Source: Bacillus horti
Lineage (GTDB): Bacteria; Bacillota; Bacilli; Caldalkalibacillales; JCM-10596
NCBI RefSeq assembly: GCF_030813115.1
Contig: NZ_JAUSTY010000002.1
Location: 124,001 to 188,000 of the forward strand
DNA: 64,000 nt
Direction of reading: 5' to 3'
The notes beneath the pieces were generated by a model, which ran no database searches, was not told the origin of the DNA, and worked only from the letters and a program-made list of their open reading frames with translations. Shown piece after piece: positions 7,139 through 17,946 of the stretch. The first letter of the stretch is position 1. Every line of letters starts with the position of its first letter. Position numbers and translations under genes: made by a program.

Positions 7139-8293
7139 ATGAATATCCATGAGTACCAAGGGAAAGAAGTACTAAGACAGTACGGAGTTAGCGTTCCAGT
7201 TGGAAAGGTTGCTTTCTCTGTAGATGAAGCGGTAGAAGCCGCTAAAGAATTAGGTACACAGGTAACCGTTGTAAAAGCTCAAATCCATGCTGGAGGAAGA
7301 GGAAAAGCTGGTGGAGTTAAAGTAGCCAAAAGCCTAGATGAGGTTCGTACTTACGCATCTGAAATTCTAGGGAAGGTGTTAGTAACTCACCAAACAGGTC
7401 CAGAGGGGAAAGAAGTAAAGCGTTTACTTATTGAGCAAGGCTGCGATATTAAAAAAGAATATTACGTTGGTGTTGTAGTAGACCGTGGTCGCGTTGTGAT
7501 GATGGCATCTGAAGAAGGTGGAATGGATATTGAAGAGGTAGCGGCTAACACTCCTGAAAAGATTTTCAGTGAAGTGATTGATCCAGCTATCGGTTTAATG
7601 CCTTTCCAAGCGCGTAAGTTAGCTTATGCTATCAACATTCCTAAAGAACTAGTGAATAAGACAGTAAAGTTTATGACAGCTCTATATCAAGCATTTGTGG
7701 ACAAAGATTGCTCTATGGCTGAAATTAATCCTCTAGTTGTGACTGGAGATGGAAACGTTATGGCTTTAGATGCTAAGCTTAACTTTGACTCAAACGCTTT
7801 GTTTAGACATGCAGATATTGTTGAATTGCGTGATCTAGAAGAAGAGGATGAAAAGGAAATTCAAGCGTCTAAATATGACTTAAGCTATATTGCTCTTGAA
7901 GGTAACATTGGCTGCTTAGTTAATGGAGCTGGACTAGCTATGGCAACGATGGATATTGTTAAGCATTACGGTGGAGAACCCGCTAACTTCCTTGACGTTG
8001 GGGGCGGAGCTACTACTGAAAAGGTTACAGAAGCCTTTAAAATTATTTTATCTGATGAGAGCGTTAAAGGCATCTTCGTCAATATCTTCGGCGGTATCAT
8101 GAAGTGTGATATCATCGCTAACGGTGTTGTTGAAGCGGCTAAGCAGGTAGGATTAGAGCGTCCACTTGTTGTTCGTTTAGAAGGAACGAATGTAGAACTT
8201 GGTAAGAAGATTCTAAACGAATCTGGATTAAACATTGTAGCGGCTGGCTCTATGGCTGACGGCGCTGAGAAAATTGTCTCATTAGTAAAATAA
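7139..8293 (+). CDS. sucC: succinyl-CoA synthetase (ADP-forming), beta subunit
   Basis: Forms succinate, ATP and CoA from succinyl-CoA, ADP and phosphate in the TCA cycle together with SucD. Its 384 residues match the family. The N-terminal ATP-grasp domain starts [16 protein letters not shown] and includes the [10 protein letters not shown] nucleotide loop. The C-terminal CoA-ligase domain has [15 protein letters not shown] and [13 protein letters not shown] follows AGGAGG. sucD begins 19 bases after the stop, so the two are one operon ending at the terminator at 9247. Confidence 0.98.
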   Translation: MNIHEYQGKEVLRQYGVSVPVGKVAFSVDEAVEAAKELGTQVTVVKAQIHAGGRGKAGGVKVAKSLDEVRTYASEILGKVLVTHQTGPEGKEVKRLLIEQGCDIKKEYYVGVVVDRGRVVMMASEEGGMDIEEVAANTPEKIFSEVIDPAIGLMPFQARKLAYAINIPKELVNKTVKFMTALYQAFVDKDCSMAEINPLVVTGDGNVMALDAKLNFDSNALFRHADIVELRDLEEEDEKEIQASKYDLSYIALEGNIGCLVNGAGLAMATMDIVKHYGGEPANFLDVGGGATTEKVTEAFKIILSDESVKGIFVNIFGGIMKCDIIANGVVEAAKQVGLERPLVVRLEGTNVELGKKILNESGLNIVAAGSMADGAEKIVSLVK

Positions 8294-8312
8294 GAAAGGC
8301 GGTATAACGAGC

Positions 8313-9230
8313 ATGAGTGTCTTAATTAACAAAGATACAAAAGTAATTGGTCAAGGTATAACGGGTTCTACGGGACTTTTTCATACAAAGCAAGCCATTG
8401 AATATGGCACTAAAATGGTTGGTGCTGTAACACCTGGTAAAGGTGGAACAAAGATCGAAGAGATCGATCTTCCTGTCTTTAATACAGTAAAAGAAGCTAA
8501 AGAAGCTACTGGAGCAACAGCTAGTGTAGTTTATGTACCTCCTGCTTTTGCCGCTGATGCTATTTTAGAAGCTGCTGATGCTGAGTTAGATTTAGTTATT
8601 TGTATTACTGAGGGTATCCCTGTATTAGATATGGTTAAGGTAAAGCGCTATTTAGAAGGTAAAAAGACACGCCTTATCGGACCAAACTGTCCAGGTGTTA
8701 TCACTCCGGATGAGTGTAAAATCGGGATTATGCCAGGATATATTCATAAAAAAGGTCACGTTGGAGTTGTTTCTAGAAGTGGAACTCTAACTTATGAAGC
8801 AGTGCACCAATTATCTACTCGTGGTATTGGACAGTCCTCTGCTGTTGGTATTGGTGGAGACCCTGTTAATGGGACAAACTTTATTGACGTGCTAAACATG
8901 TTCAATGAAGATCCAGATACGTATGCTGTGATTATGATTGGTGAAATCGGTGGTACAGCAGAAGAGGAAGCAGCAGCTTGGATTAAAGCAAATATGACTA
9001 AGCCTGTTGTCGGATTTATTGGTGGTCAAACAGCTCCTCCAGGGAAGCGTATGGGGCATGCTGGTGCTATCATTTCAGGTGGTAAAGGAACAGCTAGTGA
9101 AAAAATCGCAACTCTTGAGTCCTGCGGTGTTAAGGTAGCAAGAACTCCATCTGTTATGGGTGAAACTTTAGTAGGTGTACTAGAGGAAAAAGGTCTTCTA
9201 GAAAAGTGTGTGACACATAAAAGTGAATAA
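8313..9230 (+). CDS. sucD: succinyl-CoA synthetase, alpha subunit
   Basis: Partner of SucC. It binds CoA through its N-terminal Rossmann domain ([15 protein letters not shown]) and carries the histidine that is phosphorylated in the reaction, His249 in [18 protein letters not shown]. At 305 residues it is slightly longer than the E. coli protein, with a short C-terminal tail. ATG follows AAAGGCGG. It is the last gene of the sucCD unit, 17 bases before the terminator. Confidence 0.98.
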   Translation: MSVLINKDTKVIGQGITGSTGLFHTKQAIEYGTKMVGAVTPGKGGTKIEEIDLPVFNTVKEAKEATGATASVVYVPPAFAADAILEAADAELDLVICITEGIPVLDMVKVKRYLEGKKTRLIGPNCPGVITPDECKIGIMPGYIHKKGHVGVVSRSGTLTYEAVHQLSTRGIGQSSAVGIGGDPVNGTNFIDVLNMFNEDPDTYAVIMIGEIGGTAEEEAAAWIKANMTKPVVGFIGGQTAPPGKRMGHAGAIISGGKGTASEKIATLESCGVKVARTPSVMGETLVGVLEEKGLLEKCVTHKSE

Positions 9231-9246
9231 ACAACGTTAACTTTCA

Positions 9247-9279
9247 AGAGCTACACCAACGCAGGTGTAGCTCTTTTTA
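9247..9279 (+). terminator. rho-independent terminator of sucCD
   Basis: Perfect 11-base stem AGAGCTACACC/GGTGTAGCTCT with a six-base loop, followed by TTTTTA. Confidence 0.92.
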
Positions 9280-9297
9280 TTAAAAAGGAGTGAAGAA

Positions 9298-10398
9298 GTG
9301 GATAAGCTATTTCTAGGTTTAAGCTGTACGCCTGGTGTAGGCTGGAGCACTATTCATAAGCTGTTGAGTCATGGAATGGATCAAGAATCCATGGGCTGGA
9401 GTCAGGAGCAATGGAAGCAGCATTATCCTTTTTTAAAGGATGAGCAGTGTAACCAGTTAAGCAAACATGTACATATAGATTTTTTAGAAAAGCTATTGCT
9501 TGAATTAAAAGCTAAAGATATTTATCTCATTCCCATTACAGATCCTCGTTACCCTCCTATGCTAAAGGAAATTTTTGATCCGCCATGGCTACTTTTCGCT
9601 AAGGGATCAATCTCTCTATTATCCCAACCGTGTCTTTCCTTTGTAGGTTCGAGAAAAACAACAAAATATGGAATTGCTGCAACAGTCAAATTGGTTACCT
9701 CATTAGTTCAACAGGATTGGTGTGTTGTAAGTGGAATGGCGTTAGGAATTGATGCGGTTAGTCACCGAGTTGCTTTACAAGAAAAAGGGGCTACCATAGC
9801 CGTTCTTGGATCAGGGATTGATATTCCTTATCCTAGTCAGCATAAGCAGTTATATGAGCAAATCACACAGAATGGTTTGATTCTTTCTGAGTATCCTCCT
9901 GGGGTTAGAGCACATCCTGGTTTTTTTCCTAAACGAAATCGTATTATTTCGGGTATAAGTTATGGTACAGTGGTGATTGAAGCGAATAAAAGAAGCGGTT
10001 CATTAATCACGGCTCAGCTAGCTTTAGAGCAAGGTAGAGAAGTGTTTGCTGTACCTGGGTCAATTTTTGACCAACAATCTATTGGGACAAATCTACTCAT
10101 TCAGCAGCATGGGGCTAAGCTAGTTTTAGAGCATTCAGATATTACTCAGGAGTTTTCTCATTTAGATCTAAATAATGACATGCAGGGAAATAAAAAAAGA
10201 CTAAAGATCGAGGAAAAGGTGGATGATATAGAAAAGCGTGTGTTAGCACAGCTCGCCTTTGAGAAAAAGCACGTACAGGAGCTATGTGAAGAGCTTGAGC
10301 TTTCTTTTTCAGAGCTATCTAGTCTACTTCTTAGACTAGAAATGAAGAAGCTTGTTCAAGCGTTACCAGGCTCATATTATCAGAGCATTGGTTCATAA
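9298..10398 (+). CDS. dprA: DNA processing protein DprA (Smf)
   Basis: Binds incoming single-stranded DNA and loads RecA during natural transformation. Of 366 residues, the central Rossmann-like DprA domain includes FVGSRKTTKYG, VSGMALGIDAVSHR, AVLGSGIDIPYP and KRSGSLITAQLALEQGR. The C-terminal region from about residue 300 forms a winged helix. The GTG start has AAGGAG 7 bases upstream. It lies between sucD and topA as in B. subtilis. The terminator of sucCD lies directly before it, so it must have its own promoter or depend on read-through. Confidence 0.96.
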   Translation: MDKLFLGLSCTPGVGWSTIHKLLSHGMDQESMGWSQEQWKQHYPFLKDEQCNQLSKHVHIDFLEKLLLELKAKDIYLIPITDPRYPPMLKEIFDPPWLLFAKGSISLLSQPCLSFVGSRKTTKYGIAATVKLVTSLVQQDWCVVSGMALGIDAVSHRVALQEKGATIAVLGSGIDIPYPSQHKQLYEQITQNGLILSEYPPGVRAHPGFFPKRNRIISGISYGTVVIEANKRSGSLITAQLALEQGREVFAVPGSIFDQQSIGTNLLIQQHGAKLVLEHSDITQEFSHLDLNNDMQGNKKRLKIEEKVDDIEKRVLAQLAFEKKHVQELCEELELSFSELSSLLLRLEMKKLVQALPGSYYQSIGS

Positions 10399-10457
10399 TT
10401 ATATAGAAAGAAAAATGTCCAATTATCGATCTTTTAACGATCTAGTTCATGATCTGT

Positions 10458-10487
10458 TTGACAAATGGAAGATTATTGTTCCATAAT
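10458..10487 (+). promoter_or_regulatory. sigma-A promoter of topA
   Basis: Perfect TTGACA (10458-10463), 18-base spacer, then CATAAT (10482-10487). Transcription would begin near 10494. That excludes the longer upstream start of the topA frame at 10465. Confidence 0.65.
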
Positions 10488-10527
10488 GAAGAAGATTTTA
10501 TTTCACATGAGAGGGGGAGAACATCTC

Positions 10528-12600
10528 ATGGCAGAATCCTTGGTTATAGTGGAATCTCCCGCTAAGGCTAAAACAATAGGCAAATACTTAGGGAAAAAGT
10601 TCGTGGTCAAAGCGTCCATGGGACATGTCAGAGATTTACCTAAAAGTCAGATGGGAGTCGATCCAAAGGATAATTTTGCTCCCAAATATATTACGATTCG
10701 TGGTAAAGGAAACGTATTAAAAGATTTAAAAGATGCCGCAAAGAAAGTAAAAAACATCTATCTGGCAGCTGACCCTGATCGTGAAGGTGAAGCGATCGCT
10801 TGGCATTTAGCGAATAGCTTAAATATAGATCCTAATTCGAAATGTCGTGTTGTATTCAATGAAATTACAAAGGATGCCATTAAAGAGGCGTTTAAGCATC
10901 CTCGTCCAATAGATATGGATCTTGTTGATGCTCAGCAGGCTAGGAGAATTTTAGATCGTTTAGTAGGCTACAATATTAGCCCTATTTTATGGAAAAAGGT
11001 GAAAAAGGGCTTAAGTGCAGGACGTGTACAATCTGTCGCTGTTAAAATGATCATTGATCGTGAAAATGAAATTAAACAGTTTGTACCTGAGGAATATTGG
11101 AGTATTACCGCGAACCTTATTAAGGATAAGGTAGGGTTTGAGGCTAAATATTACGGAGAAAAAGGGAAGAAGAAAGACTTACCTAATGAAGAAAGCGTTA
11201 AGGAAGTTTTAGCTAAAATCAAAAATAAACCGTTTGTGATTCAATCCGTTCAAAAAAAGGAAAGAAAAAGAAACCCGTCTCTTCCTTTTATCACAAGCTC
11301 ATTGCAACAAGAGGCGGCTAGAAAGCTAAACTTCCGAGCAGCCAAAACGATGATGATTGCTCAGCAACTTTATGAAGGGGTTGACCTTGGCAAACAGGGT
11401 ACAGTCGGTTTGATTACATATATGAGAACGGACTCTACCAGAATTTCAGATACAGCGAAAAAAGAAGCGAAGGATTATATTGTTGGGAAGTTCGGTGAAT
11501 CCTTTGCTACAAAGGGTCAAGCTCAAGCAAAGAGCAACTCGAAAGCACAGGATGCGCATGAAGGGATACGTCCTACATCGGCTGTCCTTACTCCAGATGA
11601 GTTAAAGACTTATCTATCTAGGGATCAATTGAGATTGTATCGCTTAATATGGGAACGTTTTATAGCTAGCCAAATGGCTCCAGCTATTTTGGATACGATG
11701 ACTGTTGATTTTGATGTGAATGGAGCAACATTCCGTTCCACTGGATCTAAGGTGAAGTTTCCTGGATTTATGAAGGTATATATTGAAGGAAATGATGATG
11801 GCAAGAAGGAAGAGGATAAAATTCTTCCTAATATGGATGAAGGTGAAACCGTTAAGGCGAAAGAGATCGATCCTAAGCAGCACTTTACTCAGCCACCACC
11901 AAGGTACACAGAAGCAAGACTTGTCCGTACTTTAGAGGAATTGGGTATCGGTCGTCCTTCAACATATGCGCCTACACTAGAAACGATTCAGAAGCGTGGT
12001 TACGTAGCATTAGACGAGAAGAGATTCGTTCCTACTGAGCTAGGGGAGATCGTGATCGAGCTCATGGTAGAATTTTTTCCTGAAATTCTTGATGTTACGT
12101 TTACAGTTGATATGGAAAGTAATCTAGACCATATTGAAGAAGGAAATGAGAACTGGGTTCGAGTTCTCGATCAATTCTACCAGGATTTCGAGAAGCGAGT
12201 TACGTATGCAGCGGAAGAAATGAAAGAGGTTGAACTAGAGGATGAGGTTTCGGACGAGGTTTGTGAGAAGTGTGGCAAACCACTGGTTTATAAGCTAGGT
12301 CGATTTGGTAAATTCTTAGCTTGCTCTGGATTTCCCGACTGTCGGAATACAAAACCAATTATGAAGGAAATCGGAGTCGAATGTCCTAAATGTAAGAAGG
12401 GACAAATCGTAGAGCGAAAGTCAAAGAAAAGAAGACTTTTCTACGGCTGTAACCAATATCCAGAATGTGATTTTGTATCATGGGATAAACCAATCACAAG
12501 AACGTGTCCAAAATGCTCTCAAATGCTTGTAGAGAAGAAGTCCAAGAAGGATACAAAGATTCAATGTGTTGCTTGTGATTATGAAGAAAATAAAGCGTAA
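10528..12600 (+). CDS. topA: DNA topoisomerase I (type IA)
   Basis: Relaxes negatively supercoiled DNA. From the ATG at 10528 it has 690 residues, the usual Bacillus length. The start is set by GAGGGGGAGA just upstream and by homology ([17 protein letters not shown], the Toprim domain). The Toprim acidic residues lie in [13 protein letters not shown]. The catalytic tyrosine is Tyr298 in TYMRTDSTR. Three C-terminal zinc ribbons with CxxC pairs are seen (CEKCGKP...C, CPKCKKG...C, CPKCSQM...CVAC). It is followed 24 bases later by trmFO. Confidence 0.97.
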   Translation: MAESLVIVESPAKAKTIGKYLGKKFVVKASMGHVRDLPKSQMGVDPKDNFAPKYITIRGKGNVLKDLKDAAKKVKNIYLAADPDREGEAIAWHLANSLNIDPNSKCRVVFNEITKDAIKEAFKHPRPIDMDLVDAQQARRILDRLVGYNISPILWKKVKKGLSAGRVQSVAVKMIIDRENEIKQFVPEEYWSITANLIKDKVGFEAKYYGEKGKKKDLPNEESVKEVLAKIKNKPFVIQSVQKKERKRNPSLPFITSSLQQEAARKLNFRAAKTMMIAQQLYEGVDLGKQGTVGLITYMRTDSTRISDTAKKEAKDYIVGKFGESFATKGQAQAKSNSKAQDAHEGIRPTSAVLTPDELKTYLSRDQLRLYRLIWERFIASQMAPAILDTMTVDFDVNGATFRSTGSKVKFPGFMKVYIEGNDDGKKEEDKILPNMDEGETVKAKEIDPKQHFTQPPPRYTEARLVRTLEELGIGRPSTYAPTLETIQKRGYVALDEKRFVPTELGEIVIELMVEFFPEILDVTFTVDMESNLDHIEEGNENWVRVLDQFYQDFEKRVTYAAEEMKEVELEDEVSDEVCEKCGKPLVYKLGRFGKFLACSGFPDCRNTKPIMKEIGVECPKCKKGQIVERKSKKRRLFYGCNQYPECDFVSWDKPITRTCPKCSQMLVEKKSKKDTKIQCVACDYEENKA

Positions 12601-12624
12601 TGCCATAGAAGGGATTGTAGCAGC

Positions 12625-13938
12625 ATGGGTCAGCAGGTTGTACATGTAATTGGAGCAGGATTAGCAGGAAGTGAGGCAGCTTGGCAAATAGCTAAGCAAG
12701 GTGTTCAGGTGCATTTATACGAGATGCGTCCTGTTAGACAGACACCAGCCCATCATACTGAACAATTTGCGGAGTTGGTTTGCAGTAATTCACTTAGAGC
12801 GAATCAACTCACTAATGCTGTTGGAGTTTTGAAGGAAGAAATGCGAAAGCTCGATTCTGTCATTATTCGAGCAGCAGATGAGTGTGCCGTTCCAGCAGGT
12901 GGAGCCCTCGCAGTAGACAGACATGAATTTGCGGCAAAGGTAACAGAATATGTTCAAGGACATCCGAATATTACAGTGTTTCGAGAAGAGGTAACAGAAA
13001 CTCCTTCCGGTGTTACTATTATGGCGACAGGACCATTAACTTCTGCTGCCCTATCCGAACAGCTTAAGCAGTTAACTAGTGAAGAATATTTGTATTTTTA
13101 CGATGCTGCGGCTCCAATTATAGAGAAAGACTCTATCGATATGGAGAAGGTATTTCTAGCTTCAAGATATGATAAGGGTGAAGCGGCCTATCTAAACTGT
13201 CCAATGAATGAGGAAGAATTTAATCGGTTCTATGAAGCATTAATGGAAGCAGAGACCGTTCCCTTAAAAGAGTTTGAGAAAGAAATCTTTTTTGAGGGCT
13301 GTATGCCTATAGAAGTCATGATAAAGCGCGGGAAGCAAACGGTGTTATTTGGTCCAATGAAGCCAGTTGGATTAATAGACCCTAGAACCGGAAAACAGCC
13401 TTTTGCCGTTGTCCAACTGAGGCAGGATAATGCTGCTGGAACCTTATATAACATAGTAGGGTTTCAGACTCATTTGAAATGGGGAGATCAAAAGAAAGTT
13501 CTTCAACTCATTCCTGGTTTAGAGCAAGCGGAAATCGTACGTTATGGGGTCATGCACAGAAATACATTTATAAATTCACCTAGACTATTAAACCCAACCT
13601 ATCAATATAAGGATAACCCTTCTTTATTTTTCGCCGGGCAAATGACCGGAGTTGAAGGATACGTGGAATCTGCAGCCTCTGGACTTATAGCTGGAACGAA
13701 TGCAGGGCGGTTAGCTCAAGAACTAGAGCCACTTGTTTTTCCTAAGGAAACAGCAATTGGTAGTATGAGTCATTACATTACCTCAGCTAGTCCTACAAAC
13801 TTTCAGCCAATGAATGCTAATTTTGGCTTATTACCACCACTTGAGAAGAAAATTAAAAACAAACAAGAACGAAATACGGCATTAGCTGAACGAGCACTGA
13901 CAACAATTCAGAATTTTTCACAAAATATACACACTTAG
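12625..13938 (+). CDS. trmFO: folate-dependent tRNA (uracil-54) methyltransferase TrmFO
   Basis: Uses methylene-tetrahydrofolate and FADH2 to make ribothymidine at position 54 of tRNAs, the Gram-positive alternative to TrmA. Its 437 residues match the family. The FAD-binding [10 protein letters not shown] is at residues 10-19. The two functional cysteines of the family are present: Cys53 in [10 protein letters not shown] and Cys226 in [12 protein letters not shown]-terminal [14 protein letters not shown] motif is also seen. It follows topA closely, as in B. subtilis (gid). Confidence 0.97.
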   Translation: MGQQVVHVIGAGLAGSEAAWQIAKQGVQVHLYEMRPVRQTPAHHTEQFAELVCSNSLRANQLTNAVGVLKEEMRKLDSVIIRAADECAVPAGGALAVDRHEFAAKVTEYVQGHPNITVFREEVTETPSGVTIMATGPLTSAALSEQLKQLTSEEYLYFYDAAAPIIEKDSIDMEKVFLASRYDKGEAAYLNCPMNEEEFNRFYEALMEAETVPLKEFEKEIFFEGCMPIEVMIKRGKQTVLFGPMKPVGLIDPRTGKQPFAVVQLRQDNAAGTLYNIVGFQTHLKWGDQKKVLQLIPGLEQAEIVRYGVMHRNTFINSPRLLNPTYQYKDNPSLFFAGQMTGVEGYVESAASGLIAGTNAGRLAQELEPLVFPKETAIGSMSHYITSASPTNFQPMNANFGLLPPLEKKIKNKQERNTALAERALTTIQNFSQNIHT

Positions 13939-13940
13939 GA

Positions 13941-13970
13941 TTGCATATGTTTTGTACAGTATGGTACTAT
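13941..13970 (+). promoter_or_regulatory. promoter of xerC-hslVU-codY
   Basis: TTGCAT (13941-13946), 18-base spacer, TACTAT (13965-13970). The start site would be near 13977, so the start upstream of 13996 in the xerC frame is unlikely. Confidence 0.5.
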
Positions 13971-13995
13971 TAAGTTGCTATTGAGGGTGATCTTG

Positions 13996-14895
13996 ATGAA
14001 AACTGCCAACGAAGATATGCTTCGATCCTTTATAGAATATCTTCAAGTAGAAAAAAATGCTTCCTCACATACGATAAGCAACTATGAACGAGATATTCAT
14101 GATTTTGTAGAATTTATGAAGCAGCAGATCATCACTGATTTTGCTGCTGTTTCTTATTTCCAAATTAGAGGCTATTTATCAATTTTATACAAGAAAGAGT
14201 ACAATCGGAGAACCATTGCCCGAAAGTGCTCCAGTTTAAGGAGCTTTTATCGTTTTTTAATGCGTGAGGGAAACCTATCTTTTAATCCGTTTCAACTTGT
14301 AACAACGCCTAAACTGGATAAAAGATTACCTCAGTATTTTTACCCTCAGGATTTGGAGCCATTATTTCAAGTATCTGATACATCACAGCCATTAGGTCAA
14401 CGGAATCAGGCAATGCTCGAAGTCTTATATGCTTCTGGCGTCCGTGTTAGTGAATTAGTTGGTTTAGATGTTCAAGATATTGATTTAGATGTTGGTATGG
14501 CATTAGTTTTTGGTAAAGGAGCTAAGGAGCGCTACGTTCCTTTAGGACAATTTGCACTTGATGTCCTAGATTTGTACATCCAAGACGGACGAAAAACACT
14601 AAATACTAAAAATGAACAGGCACTATTCCTGAACTATCGCGGTAGTAGAATCACAGATCGTAGTGTTCGAAGGTTATTAACTCAAATGATTGACCAAACT
14701 TCTATTAATCAGAATATTACCCCTCATAAATTAAGACATACTTTTGCTACACATTTATTAGAGGGGGGTGCAGATTTACGTTCTGTTCAGGAGCTATTAG
14801 GTCATGTTAATATATCAACGACTCAAATTTATACTCACATTAGTAATGAACGACTTAGAGAGGTTTATCGAAGAGCTCACCCTCGCTCAAAATGA
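13996..14895 (+). CDS. xerC: tyrosine recombinase XerC (CodV)
   Basis: Resolves chromosome dimers at dif together with XerD. It has 299 residues from the ATG at 13996, which follows GAGGGTGAT. The N-terminal SAM-like DNA-binding domain spans about residues 1-90. The catalytic set is complete: Arg150 (GVRVSEL), Lys174 (GKGAKER), His244 and Arg247 (HKLRHTFATH), His270 (LLGHVN) and Tyr279 (QIYTH). It is first gene of the codV-codW-codX-codY unit as in B. subtilis. Here 147 bases without a visible gene separate it from hslV. Confidence 0.95.
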   Translation: MKTANEDMLRSFIEYLQVEKNASSHTISNYERDIHDFVEFMKQQIITDFAAVSYFQIRGYLSILYKKEYNRRTIARKCSSLRSFYRFLMREGNLSFNPFQLVTTPKLDKRLPQYFYPQDLEPLFQVSDTSQPLGQRNQAMLEVLYASGVRVSELVGLDVQDIDLDVGMALVFGKGAKERYVPLGQFALDVLDLYIQDGRKTLNTKNEQALFLNYRGSRITDRSVRRLLTQMIDQTSINQNITPHKLRHTFATHLLEGGADLRSVQELLGHVNISTTQIYTHISNERLREVYRRAHPRSK

Positions 14896-15042
14896 AACCT
14901 TATAGGACTAAGAAAAACGAATGGATGCATAGATTTATCATGGACTGAAACTGTGATGAGGAAAATGCGTAGAACAAGAGAGGCATCAATAGCGGAAGTG
15001 AGCTATTTGGTGTAGGAATGTAGAATTTAGGAGGCGAAAGCG

Positions 15043-15588
15043 ATGGAACACAAATTTCACGCTACAACGATTTTTGCTGTTCATCATAATGGTGAAGCTG
15101 CAATGACTGGTGATGGTCAGGTTACTTTTGGGAATGCCATGGTAATGAAGCACTCAGCGAAAAAAGTACGCAGACTTTATAAAAATCAAGTGGTCGCTGG
15201 ATTTGCTGGTTCTGTAGCAGACGCTTTGACTATTTTTGAAATGTTCGAGGGAAAGCTAGAGGAATATCATGGTAGCTTAAAGCGTGCCGCTGTTGAATTA
15301 GCAAAGCTATGGAGAAGTGATAAAGTATTAAGACGTCTTGAAGCGATGATGATCGTGATGGATAAGGAGGATTTATTGCTTATATCTGGTACTGGTGAAG
15401 TCATCGAGCCAGATGATGGAATTCTTGCCATTGGTTCTGGTGGTAGCTATGCCTTATCTGCCGGGAGAGCTTTGAAACGCTATGCTCCTCACCTTTCTGC
15501 TCAAGAAATCTCAGAAGCTGCTTTAACGATGGCAGGAGAGATTTGTGTCTATACGAATGATCAACTGATTACAGAGGTATTAAAATAA
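15043..15588 (+). CDS. hslV: ATP-dependent protease peptidase subunit HslV (ClpQ/CodW)
   Basis: Proteasome-like peptidase that forms a double hexamer and degrades proteins unfolded by HslU. Of 181 residues, the N-terminus reads [13 protein letters not shown], then [11 protein letters not shown] and [13 protein letters not shown]-like motifs, then [15 protein letters not shown]. The Thr-Thr at residues 8-9 aligns with the catalytic N-terminal threonine of other HslV proteins, which requires removal of a seven-residue leader. ATG follows AGGAGGCG. hslU begins 27 bases downstream. Confidence 0.95.
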   Translation: MEHKFHATTIFAVHHNGEAAMTGDGQVTFGNAMVMKHSAKKVRRLYKNQVVAGFAGSVADALTIFEMFEGKLEEYHGSLKRAAVELAKLWRSDKVLRRLEAMMIVMDKEDLLLISGTGEVIEPDDGILAIGSGGSYALSAGRALKRYAPHLSAQEISEAALTMAGEICVYTNDQLITEVLK

Positions 15589-15615
15589 TACTCTGACAAG
15601 GGAGGGTGTTTTGTT

Positions 15616-17016
15616 TTGACTAAGCAGGCGTATACTCCAAAACAAATCGTCGAGGAGCTCGACAAATATATCGTAGGTCAGAAGCAAGCCAAAAAATCTG
15701 TTGCCATTGCGCTGCGTAACCGATATCGCAGAAGCTTACTTGCTTCTCATTTGCAGGACGAAATTGTTCCTAAGAACATCTTGATGATTGGGCCTACAGG
15801 TGTAGGGAAAACAGAAATTGCTCGACGTCTCGCAAAGCTTGTGGGGGCACCTTTTGTCAAAGTAGAAGCAACGAAGTTCACTGAGGTTGGTTACGTTGGT
15901 CGCGATGTTGAATCTATGGTCAGAGATTTAGTAGAGACGTCTATACGTATCGTCAAAGAAGAAAGGCTTGTCGATGTTCAAGAACAAGCTGAAATAAATG
16001 CGAATGAAAGATTAGTGGATCTCCTTGTTCCTACAAAAAAACAAAAACAATCCTTTAAGAACCCATTAGAAATGCTTTTTGGTGGTCAAGAGGAAGATAA
16101 GCCTGATGATAATCAAACAAAGCAAGAAGAGGATCTTATTTTGCGAAAGCGTCAGATGAAGCATAAGCTCGATCTTGGGGAGCTTGAAGATCATCTAGTG
16201 GTTATTGAGGTTGAAGATCAGGGTCCAAACATGTTTGAGATTTTCTCAGGTCAAGGCGTTGAACAGATGGGGATTAACATGCAGGATTTGTTCGGTAATA
16301 TGATGCCTAAAAAGAAGAAAAAGAAAAAGCTCCCTGTCTCTGATGCACGAAAAATATTGACACAAATTGAAGCGAATAAGTTAATTGATATGGATGAAGT
16401 GCAACAAGAGTCCATTCGCCGAGCTGAACAAAGCGGAATTATTTTTATCGATGAGATTGATAAAATCGCTGGTAAGCAAGGAAATCAATCAGCAGATGTT
16501 TCTCGTGAAGGTGTGCAAAGAGATATACTTCCAATCGTTGAGGGTTCAACTATTGTAACGAAATATGGACCGATTAAAACGGATTATATTCTTTTTATTG
16601 CAGCTGGCGCCTTCCATATGGCTAAACCATCTGATCTTATTCCCGAACTCCAAGGTAGGTTTCCAATTCGCGTTGAGCTAACAGACCTTCTGGTTGAGGA
16701 TTTTATTCGAATCCTTACCGAGCCTAGAAATGCATTAACAAAACAATATACAGCCTTATTAGAGACAGAAGGTATAAAAATAGAATTTTCTGACGAAGCT
16801 ATAGCAGAGATAGCCAATATTGCCACTCAAGTGAACAGAGATACAGATAATATTGGGGCTAGACGATTGCATACAATACTGGAAAAGCTACTCGAGGACT
16901 TATCCTTCGAGGCACCAGACATCACCTTAGAAAAAATCGTGATCACACCGGCCTATGTAAATGAGAAGCTTGGTGGAATTATTAAGAATAAAGATCTATC
17001 TCAGTATATCCTTTAA
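15616..17016 (+). CDS. hslU: HslU unfoldase ATPase (ClpY/CodX)
   Basis: AAA+ hexamer that unfolds substrates and passes them to HslV. It has 466 residues, the usual length. Walker A GPTGVGKT lies at residues 59-66 and Walker B is [11 protein letters not shown]. The I-domain (about 110-240) is highly charged, with a KKKKKKK run near residues 233-239. The C-terminal sequence ends QYIL, near the conserved docking tail that opens HslV. The TTG start has GGAGGG 9 bases upstream. Confidence 0.96.
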   Translation: MTKQAYTPKQIVEELDKYIVGQKQAKKSVAIALRNRYRRSLLASHLQDEIVPKNILMIGPTGVGKTEIARRLAKLVGAPFVKVEATKFTEVGYVGRDVESMVRDLVETSIRIVKEERLVDVQEQAEINANERLVDLLVPTKKQKQSFKNPLEMLFGGQEEDKPDDNQTKQEEDLILRKRQMKHKLDLGELEDHLVVIEVEDQGPNMFEIFSGQGVEQMGINMQDLFGNMMPKKKKKKKLPVSDARKILTQIEANKLIDMDEVQQESIRRAEQSGIIFIDEIDKIAGKQGNQSADVSREGVQRDILPIVEGSTIVTKYGPIKTDYILFIAAGAFHMAKPSDLIPELQGRFPIRVELTDLLVEDFIRILTEPRNALTKQYTALLETEGIKIEFSDEAIAEIANIATQVNRDTDNIGARRLHTILEKLLEDLSFEAPDITLEKIVITPAYVNEKLGGIIKNKDLSQYIL

Positions 17017-17039
17017 TTTTGTTTAATAGATTCCGATAT
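17013..17039 (+). promoter_or_regulatory. SigD-like promoter upstream of codY
   Basis: TTAA (17013-17016), 15-base spacer, TCCGATAT (17032-17039). This resembles the flagellar sigma-D consensus TAAA-N15-GCCGATAT, with a full CCGATAT. It lies 50 bases before the codY start codon. Its function is inferred. Confidence 0.35.
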
Positions 17040-17088
17040 ATTTGATATTGATAACAAATGAAAATATGACTAAATAGGAGGCACAGCA

Positions 17089-17865
17089 ATGGAATTATTA
17101 TCAAGAACTAGACGAATTAACAGCATGCTGCAAGCAGCATCTGGCCCTGTAAACTTTAAAGAAATGGCAGAGGTTCTCAGTGAAGTAATAAGTGCAAACA
17201 TCTTTGTAGTAAGTCGTAAAGGAAAACTATTAGGAATCTCTATTGCTCAAGAAATCTCAAATGAAAGAATGACACATTATTTAGAAGACAAGCAATTCCC
17301 TGAGGATTATACACAAGGTATTTTGAAGATTACGGAAACTTCTGCAAACTTAGATATTGATAGTCCATACACGTCATTCCCAGTTGAAATGAAGTCTTTC
17401 TATTCTGAAGCTCTCACAACTGTTGTTCCTATTCTTGGTGGTGGAGAAAGAATTGGGACACTTGTACTTGGAAGAGTGAAAGATAAATTTGAAGATGATG
17501 ACCTCATTTTAGCGGAATATGGAGCTACAGTTGTTGGGATGGAGATCCTCCGTGAAAGAGCGGAAGAAATTGAACAGGAAGCAAGAAGTAAAGCCGTTGT
17601 TCAAATGGCGATTAGCTCCCTTTCCTATAGTGAATTAGAAGCGGTTGAACATATCTTCGAGGAGCTTGATGGAAAAGAAGGTCTTCTTGTAGCAAGTAAG
17701 ATTGCTGATCGTGTAGGAATTACTCGTTCTGTTATTGTTAACGCTTTGCGTAAGCTTGAAAGTGCAGGTGTGATTGAATCAAGATCACTTGGTATGAAAG
17801 GAACGTACATCAAAGTGTTAAATGAAAAGTTAATCGGAGAATTAGAAAAATTAAAGCAATCTTAA
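17089..17865 (+). CDS. codY: global transcriptional regulator CodY
   Basis: GTP- and branched-chain-amino-acid-sensing repressor that controls nutrient, motility and virulence genes in low-GC Gram-positives. Its 258 residues match the family. The N-terminal GAF domain (about 1-155) senses isoleucine/valine. A linker helix and a C-terminal winged helix follow, with the recognition part in [21 protein letters not shown] near residues 200-225. ATG follows AGGAGG. A strong terminator ends the unit before the fla/che operon. In B. subtilis CodY represses fla/che, so the adjacency may matter. Confidence 0.97.
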   Translation: MELLSRTRRINSMLQAASGPVNFKEMAEVLSEVISANIFVVSRKGKLLGISIAQEISNERMTHYLEDKQFPEDYTQGILKITETSANLDIDSPYTSFPVEMKSFYSEALTTVVPILGGGERIGTLVLGRVKDKFEDDDLILAEYGATVVGMEILRERAEEIEQEARSKAVVQMAISSLSYSELEAVEHIFEELDGKEGLLVASKIADRVGITRSVIVNALRKLESAGVIESRSLGMKGTYIKVLNEKLIGELEKLKQS

Positions 17866-17902
17866 TAGCCCCAGCCAGCTATATCATGAAATAAAAACAA
17901 AC

Positions 17903-17946
17903 AAAGCTAGTAGGAAGTGTTTGATACACCTTCTACTAGCTTTTTG
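17903..17946 (+). terminator. rho-independent terminator after codY
   Basis: A long stem with one internal mismatch (AGCTAGTAG...CTACTAGCT plus an extension towards the TTGA loop) is followed by TTTTTGTTTT. Confidence 0.88.

Noticed and set aside
14896-15042. 147-base gap between xerC and hslV examined for a small gene or riboswitch
   Set aside because: I found no start with a ribosome binding site, no terminator and no recognisable aptamer.
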